From Kosakonia sp. BYX6 (lineage in GTDB: Bacteria; Pseudomonadota; Gammaproteobacteria; Enterobacterales; Enterobacteriaceae): a DNA stretch of 64,000 bases. The translations under genes and the position numbers were made by a program. Location of the stretch: assembly GCF_038449125.1 (NCBI RefSeq), contig NZ_CP151800.1:3754406-3818405 (forward strand), in the 5' to 3' direction. Positions 60,106-64,000 of this stretch are shown piece after piece. The notes under the pieces are model-generated. The model was not told where the DNA came from. It ran no database searches and was given only the letters and a program-made list of their open reading frames with translations. How positions within the stretch are numbered: position 1 is the stretch's first letter; each line of letters begins with the position of its first letter.

Positions 60106-60898
60106 CCCTCTTTTCAGGGCGCTTGTCGCCCTGCTCATTTTTCTGCCGGCGTGGCTTTTCGCCGCACCACGCGTGATCTCCCTCTCTCCGGCCAATACCG
60201 AACTGGTGTTCGCGGCGGGTATCACGCCCGTTGGCGTCAGCAGTTATTCGGATTACCCGCCAGAAGCGGCGCATATTGAGCAAGTCGCCAGCTGGCAAGG
60301 GATGAACCTCGAACGCATTGTCGCGCTAAAACCTGACCTGGTGCTGGCCTGGCGCGGCGGCAATACGGAACGTCAGGTTAATCAACTCAAGCAGTTTGGT
60401 ATCACCATAATGTGGGTCGATGCGATCACCATCGAGCAGGTGGCGGAAACGCTGCGTAAGCTGGCGGCTTATAGCCCGCATCCACAGCAGGCTGAACAGG
60501 CGGCGCAACAGTTGCTGGCTAAGTACAACGAACTTAAATCCCATTACGCCAGCCTGCCGAAAAAACGCGTGTTTATGCAATTTGGTGCGCAGCCGCTGTT
60601 TACCAGTGGAAAAGGATCGATTCAAAACCAGGTGCTGGAGCTGTGCGGCGGGGAAAATATCTTTGCCGCCAGCCACGTGCCGTGGCCGCAGGTCAGCCGC
60701 GAGCAAGTGCTGGCGCGTCAACCGCAAGCGATAGTGCTAGCGGGCGATAAACAACAGATTCCTAAAATTAAGCAATACTGGCGAAATCAGCTGGATGTAC
60801 CGATTATTTCTCTGCACGGCGACTGGTTTGAACGGGCAAGCCCGCGTATTATCCTCGCCGCTCAACAACTCTGCACTGCCCTTGCGCAGGTGAAATAA
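60098..60898 (+). CDS. btuF: Vitamin B12-binding periplasmic protein
   Basis: This 266-aa protein equals E. coli BtuF using GTG start 60098 inside the mtn 3' end. A signal peptide ([18 protein letters not shown]) is followed by the class III binding-protein fold: [19 protein letters not shown] and [20 protein letters not shown]. It delivers cobalamin to BtuCD. No B12 riboswitch is visible, and the gene relies on the mtn transcript. Confidence 0.95.
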   Translation: MANPLFRALVALLIFLPAWLFAAPRVISLSPANTELVFAAGITPVGVSSYSDYPPEAAHIEQVASWQGMNLERIVALKPDLVLAWRGGNTERQVNQLKQFGITIMWVDAITIEQVAETLRKLAAYSPHPQQAEQAAQQLLAKYNELKSHYASLPKKRVFMQFGAQPLFTSGKGSIQNQVLELCGGENIFAASHVPWPQVSREQVLARQPQAIVLAGDKQQIPKIKQYWRNQLDVPIISLHGDWFERASPRIILAAQQLCTALAQVK

Positions 60899-60912
60899 CC
60901 GGGGAATCAACC

Positions 60913-61536
60913 ATGCTGGTCTACTGGCTGGATATTATCGGTACCGCTGTTTTTGCCATCTCAGGCGTTCTGCTTGCCGGAAAATTACGGATGGATCCGT
61001 TCGGCGTGCTGGTGCTAGGCGTGGTGACGGCGGTCGGTGGCGGGACGATCCGCGATATGGCGCTGGCGCACGGTCCGGTTTTCTGGGTGAAAGATCCCAC
61101 CGATTTAGTGGTTGCAATGGTGACCTGCATGTTGACCATCGCGCTGGTGCGTCAGCCGCGCCGCTTGCCGAAATGGGTGTTGCCGGTGCTGGATGCCGTG
61201 GGTCTGGCGGTGTTTGTCGGGATTGGCGTGAATAAAGCGTTTATGGCGGAAACCGGCCCGCTGGTCGCCATTTGTATGGGTGTCGTGACCGGTGTCGGCG
61301 GCGGGATAATTCGTGATGTACTGGCGCGTGAAATACCGATGATCCTGCGTACCGAAATTTACGCCACGGCCTGTATTGCAGGCGGGATCGTGCATGCGTC
61401 GGCGTTTTACTTCTTTGGCGTGCCACTGGAATCAGCCAGTATGCTGGGGATGGTAGTGACGTTGGGGATTCGTCTTGCGGCAATTCGCTGGCACCTAAAG
61501 TTGCCTACTTTTGCGCTAGATGAGTCGGGACGTTGA
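60913..61536 (+). CDS. yadS: UPF0126/TRIC-like inner-membrane protein YadS
   Basis: This 207-aa seven-helix protein has two internal repeats, each with a glycine-rich turn (GVVTAVGGGTIRDMAL and GVVTGVGGGIIRDVL). The family resembles TRIC cation channels; the substrate in bacteria is uncertain. It lies 14 bases after btuF. Confidence 0.94.
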   Translation: MLVYWLDIIGTAVFAISGVLLAGKLRMDPFGVLVLGVVTAVGGGTIRDMALAHGPVFWVKDPTDLVVAMVTCMLTIALVRQPRRLPKWVLPVLDAVGLAVFVGIGVNKAFMAETGPLVAICMGVVTGVGGGIIRDVLAREIPMILRTEIYATACIAGGIVHASAFYFFGVPLESASMLGMVVTLGIRLAAIRWHLKLPTFALDESGR

Positions 61537-61555
61537 CGTTTTGAGTACCGGAGCA

Positions 61556-61602
61556 TTATCCGGCCTACGAAGCCCGGTAAGCGAAGCGCCACCGGGCATT
61601 AC
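61556..61602. repeat. REP-type palindrome between yadS and erpA
   Basis: atccggcctacgaa precedes the stem gcccggt (61572-61578) / accgggc (61591-61597) with a gcgaagcg loop. The core is shared with the 54826 element. It lies between convergent genes. Confidence 0.8.
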
Positions 61603-61605
61603 GTA

Positions 61606-61950
61606 TCAGATGCTGAACGAGGAACCACAGCCGCAGGTGCTGGTTGCGTTCGGGTTAGTCACCACAAAGCGGGAACCTTCCAGACCTTCGGTGTAATCCA
61701 CCGAACCGCCCACCAGATATTGCAGGCTCATCGGGTCGACCACCAGGCCAACGCCCTGCTTCTCAATGGTCATATCACCCTCGTTGATTTGGTCATCAAA
61801 GGTAAAACCATATTGGAAGCCGCTGCAACCACCACCGGTGATGTAAACACGCAGTTTCAGATTAGGGTTATCTTCGTCCGCAATCAGGTTTTTTACTTTG
61901 CTGGCTGCTGCGTCGGTAAATTGCAGCGGCAGCGCTACGTCATCACTCAT
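61606..61950 (-). CDS. erpA: Iron-sulfur cluster insertion protein ErpA
   Basis: This 114-aa A-type Fe-S carrier is the same length as E. coli with the start at 61950 ([11 protein letters not shown]). The three cluster cysteines are in TGGGCSGFQ and STCGCGSSF. It supplies 4Fe-4S clusters to IspG/IspH of the isoprenoid pathway. Confidence 0.97.
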   Translation of the reverse strand: MSDDVALPLQFTDAAASKVKNLIADEDNPNLKLRVYITGGGCSGFQYGFTFDDQINEGDMTIEKQGVGLVVDPMSLQYLVGGSVDYTEGLEGSRFVVTNPNATSTCGCGSSFSI

Positions 61951-62031
61951 GTCTTGCTCCCATTGATACGAAGATCTGGGCAAATATTAACCCGATCATT
62001 GCGGCTATTATCCAATACGGTATTAAATCGT

Positions 62032-63438
62032 TCAAGTATTCTCCCGCCGCTGCTCACTGTCACTGGCGGCTTCCTGCCTGGCAAGTGTACGTGCCAGGAT
62101 GGCGGAATAGAGCGGTTTCCCGCCCAAAAACTGCGCTAACAGTGTCGCACCAAGACAAGTAATGATCATTGGCAAAATAAGCTGATAATTGTCAGTCATT
62201 TCCAAAACTAGCACAATTCCGGTCAACGGCGCACGTAGCGAAGCGGCTAATAACGCCCCCATTCCGGCGATGGCAAACGTCGCGGCATCCAGCTGGTAAT
62301 GGGGAAAAACCGCGACGCTCGCACTACCAAACGCCATCCCCAACACTGTTCCCAACGCCAGCATTGGCGCGAAAATCCCGCCCGGCGCACCGGAGCTAAA
62401 GCACAGCAATGTCGTCGCCACGCGGATAAGAAAAATAAACAGCAACGCGCCAACGGTGTAATTCCCGGCGGAGGCAATGGGGATCAGCGCAAAACCGCCG
62501 CCCGAGAGCGCCGGCGCCATCAATCCCAGCACGCCGCAGGTTCCGCCAATCAGCCCGCCGACCAGCACCCATTTCCCGGTACGCCCGCCGTGAATACGCT
62601 GAAACAGATCCTGCGTGCGCAATATCAGCGTATTGAACAACGGCCCGATGCAGCCAAATACCATACCCAACAGCAGATAGAGCCACAACGTGTTGACGGG
62701 CGCATTGCTCAGCTTACCCACGTCGATAACCGCGGCTTCGCCATTAAACAGGCGAAACACAATGCTCGACATAATCACGCCGGTAAAGACCGCTTTGATG
62801 GAGATGAGGTTGTAATGAAACTGCGATCGCATCTCTTCAATGATGAACAAAATGCCTGCCAGCGGAGCGTTGAACGCTGCGGAAAGCCCCGCCGCCGCGC
62901 CGGTCGCCAGCAAGGTATGGCGCGCTTCACCGCTGCGTAAGTGAAACAGATCGCCCACCATACGCCCGATATTACCGCCAATCTGTACCGTCGGCCCTTC
63001 ACGCCCCAGCACCATTCCGGCACCCAGCGTGCCCATACCGCCAAAGAATTTCACCGGTAAAACGCGCCACCAGCGCACCGGGCGCAACTCTTCCAATGCG
63101 CCTTCAATTTCAGGGATCCCGGAACCCCCCGCTTCCGGTGCGAATCGTCGCACCAGAAAATAGCCAATCATCGCCAGCACGGCTGAACCCAAAAAGGCGA
63201 GCGGCCAGACAATCGCGCTATTCGCCACCTGTGCCAGCGCGCCGATGCGCATGTTTAGCACGGCGTTGACGGCCTTTTCAAAGGCGACGCCCACCAGCCC
63301 GGTGAGCGTCCCGACGATGGCCGCAACGACCAGAATCACCAGCGGCGTTTTATCGCGCTGCAACATCTGGCGCAGGATATCTCTGCGTCGCCGCCGCTCA
63401 ACCTGCTGTTGTTCGAATGAAGGGGTTTTCTCTGACAT
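62032..63438 (-). CDS. clcA: H+/Cl- exchange transporter
   Basis: This 468-aa CLC antiporter supports extreme acid resistance. The start at 63438 ([13 protein letters not shown]) fits the family; the longer frame crosses the promoter. The selectivity filter GSGIPE and GREGPTVQ (gating glutamate, residue 147, equivalent to E. coli Glu148) and GILFIIEEM (proton glutamate) are intact. It is divergent from hemL. Confidence 0.96.
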   Translation of the reverse strand: MSEKTPSFEQQQVERRRRRDILRQMLQRDKTPLVILVVAAIVGTLTGLVGVAFEKAVNAVLNMRIGALAQVANSAIVWPLAFLGSAVLAMIGYFLVRRFAPEAGGSGIPEIEGALEELRPVRWWRVLPVKFFGGMGTLGAGMVLGREGPTVQIGGNIGRMVGDLFHLRSGEARHTLLATGAAAGLSAAFNAPLAGILFIIEEMRSQFHYNLISIKAVFTGVIMSSIVFRLFNGEAAVIDVGKLSNAPVNTLWLYLLLGMVFGCIGPLFNTLILRTQDLFQRIHGGRTGKWVLVGGLIGGTCGVLGLMAPALSGGGFALIPIASAGNYTVGALLFIFLIRVATTLLCFSSGAPGGIFAPMLALGTVLGMAFGSASVAVFPHYQLDAATFAIAGMGALLAASLRAPLTGIVLVLEMTDNYQLILPMIITCLGATLLAQFLGGKPLYSAILARTLARQEAASDSEQRRENT

Positions 63439-63584
63439 GGTTTTCAGTAAGTCATACAAAAGAGGCCATTGTAGCCAGCCTTCGCCAGCACGTCGCGGGG
63501 AAAATCCCGGCAAAACTTTCATAACATTCCCGTAATCACATAGAATGACCGGCACAGATTTTTCCACGAACCAGGAATGAAAGC

Positions 63585-64000
63585 ATGAGTAAGTCTGAAA
63601 ACCTCTATAACGCAGCGCGCCAGCTTATCCCCGGCGGTGTCAATTCACCGGTACGCGCCTTCACCGGCGTTGGCGGTACGCCGCTGTTTATCGAGCGTGC
63701 TGACGGTGCTTATTTATACGATGCCGACGGCAAAGCCTATATCGATTACGTCGGCTCCTGGGGGCCAATGGTGCTCGGCCACAACCATCCTGCCATTCGT
63801 AACGCGGTGATTGAAGCCGCCAGCCGTGGTCTGAGTTTCGGCGCACCGACGGAGATGGAAGTCAAAATGGCGGAACTGGTGACCGAACTGGTGCCGACCA
63901 TGGACATGGTGCGCATGGTGAACTCCGGTACCGAAGCGACCATGAGCGCCATCCGCCTGGCGCGCGGTTTCACCGGCCGCGACAAAATCATCAAATTCGA
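63585..64000 (+). CDS. hemL: Glutamate-1-semialdehyde 2,1-aminomutase (3' end outside window)
   Basis: The first 138 codons are [20 protein letters not shown] then SPVRAF, the class III aminotransferase of C5 haem synthesis. [20 protein letters not shown] is the PLP phosphate region. The catalytic Lys lies beyond the window edge. An AGGAATGAAAGC ribosome site precedes it. Confidence 0.96.
   Translation, partial: MSKSENLYNAARQLIPGGVNSPVRAFTGVGGTPLFIERADGAYLYDADGKAYIDYVGSWGPMVLGHNHPAIRNAVIEAASRGLSFGAPTEMEVKMAELVTELVPTMDMVRMVNSGTEATMSAIRLARGFTGRDKIIKF

Noticed and set aside
60040-60110. Cobalamin riboswitch before btuF
   Set aside because: btuF starts inside the mtn coding sequence, leaving no leader for a riboswitch.

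Overview
This window looks like a chromosome segment from a member of the Enterobacteriaceae. Gene order from dnaQ to hemL matches, in reverse orientation, the 3-5 minute region of Escherichia coli, and most proteins can be recognised almost residue by residue. The 16S/23S sequences and GC-leaning codon use suggest an Enterobacter/Kosakonia/Klebsiella-like relative rather than E. coli itself. I cannot fix the genus without a search.

Layout: (1) 1-6775 holds DNA replication and housekeeping genes: partial dnaQ, rnhA, yafS, gloB, mltD, yafD, yafC, dkgB. yafE, which sits between mltD and yafD in E. coli, is absent. (2) 6776-11416 is the only clearly accessory block. It is a four-gene, tightly packed operon (HxlR regulator, EmrA-like adaptor, EmrB-like 14-TM exporter, FabF-like ketoacyl-ACP synthase) inserted between dkgB and the tRNA-Asp end of an rRNA operon. 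(3) 11463-17132 is a complete rRNA operon on the minus strand: P1/P2, boxA, 16S, tRNA-Ile, tRNA-Ala, 23S, 5S, tRNA-Asp, terminator. (4) 17182-29892 holds gmhB, metNIQ, rcsF, trmO, proS, nlpE, arfB, yaeQ, yaeP, rof, tilS, gloA2 and ldcC. (5) 30002-46773 is the large minus-strand envelope/lipid/replication cluster: frr, dxr, uppS, cdsA, rseP, bamA, skp, lpxD, fabZ, lpxA, lpxB, rnhB, dnaE, accA. It is preceded by pyrH, tsf and rpsB with its autoregulatory leader (46923-49700). (6) 49822-64000 holds map, glnD, dapD, yaeH, cdaR, degP with a sigma-E promoter, dgt, mtn, btuF, yadS, erpA, clcA and partial hemL.

How the genes work together: cdsA, uppS, dxr, lpxABD, fabZ, accA, bamA, skp and rseP together supply phospholipid, isoprenoid carrier, lipid A and outer-membrane protein assembly. 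degP, nlpE and rcsF are the matching envelope-stress factors. gmhB and metNIQ serve LPS heptose synthesis and methionine uptake. rpsB-tsf-pyrH-frr, proS, tilS, map, arfB and trmO serve translation.

The most interesting item is the HxlR-EmrAB-KAS operon. A drug exporter is paired with a second FabF-like condensing enzyme that keeps the Cys-His-Lys-His catalytic set but is altered at positions lining the inhibitor pocket. It carries no ACP or other synthesis genes. I infer a self-contained resistance module against a fatty-acid-synthesis inhibitor. The rest of the window is conserved core genome with well-known regulatory signals.
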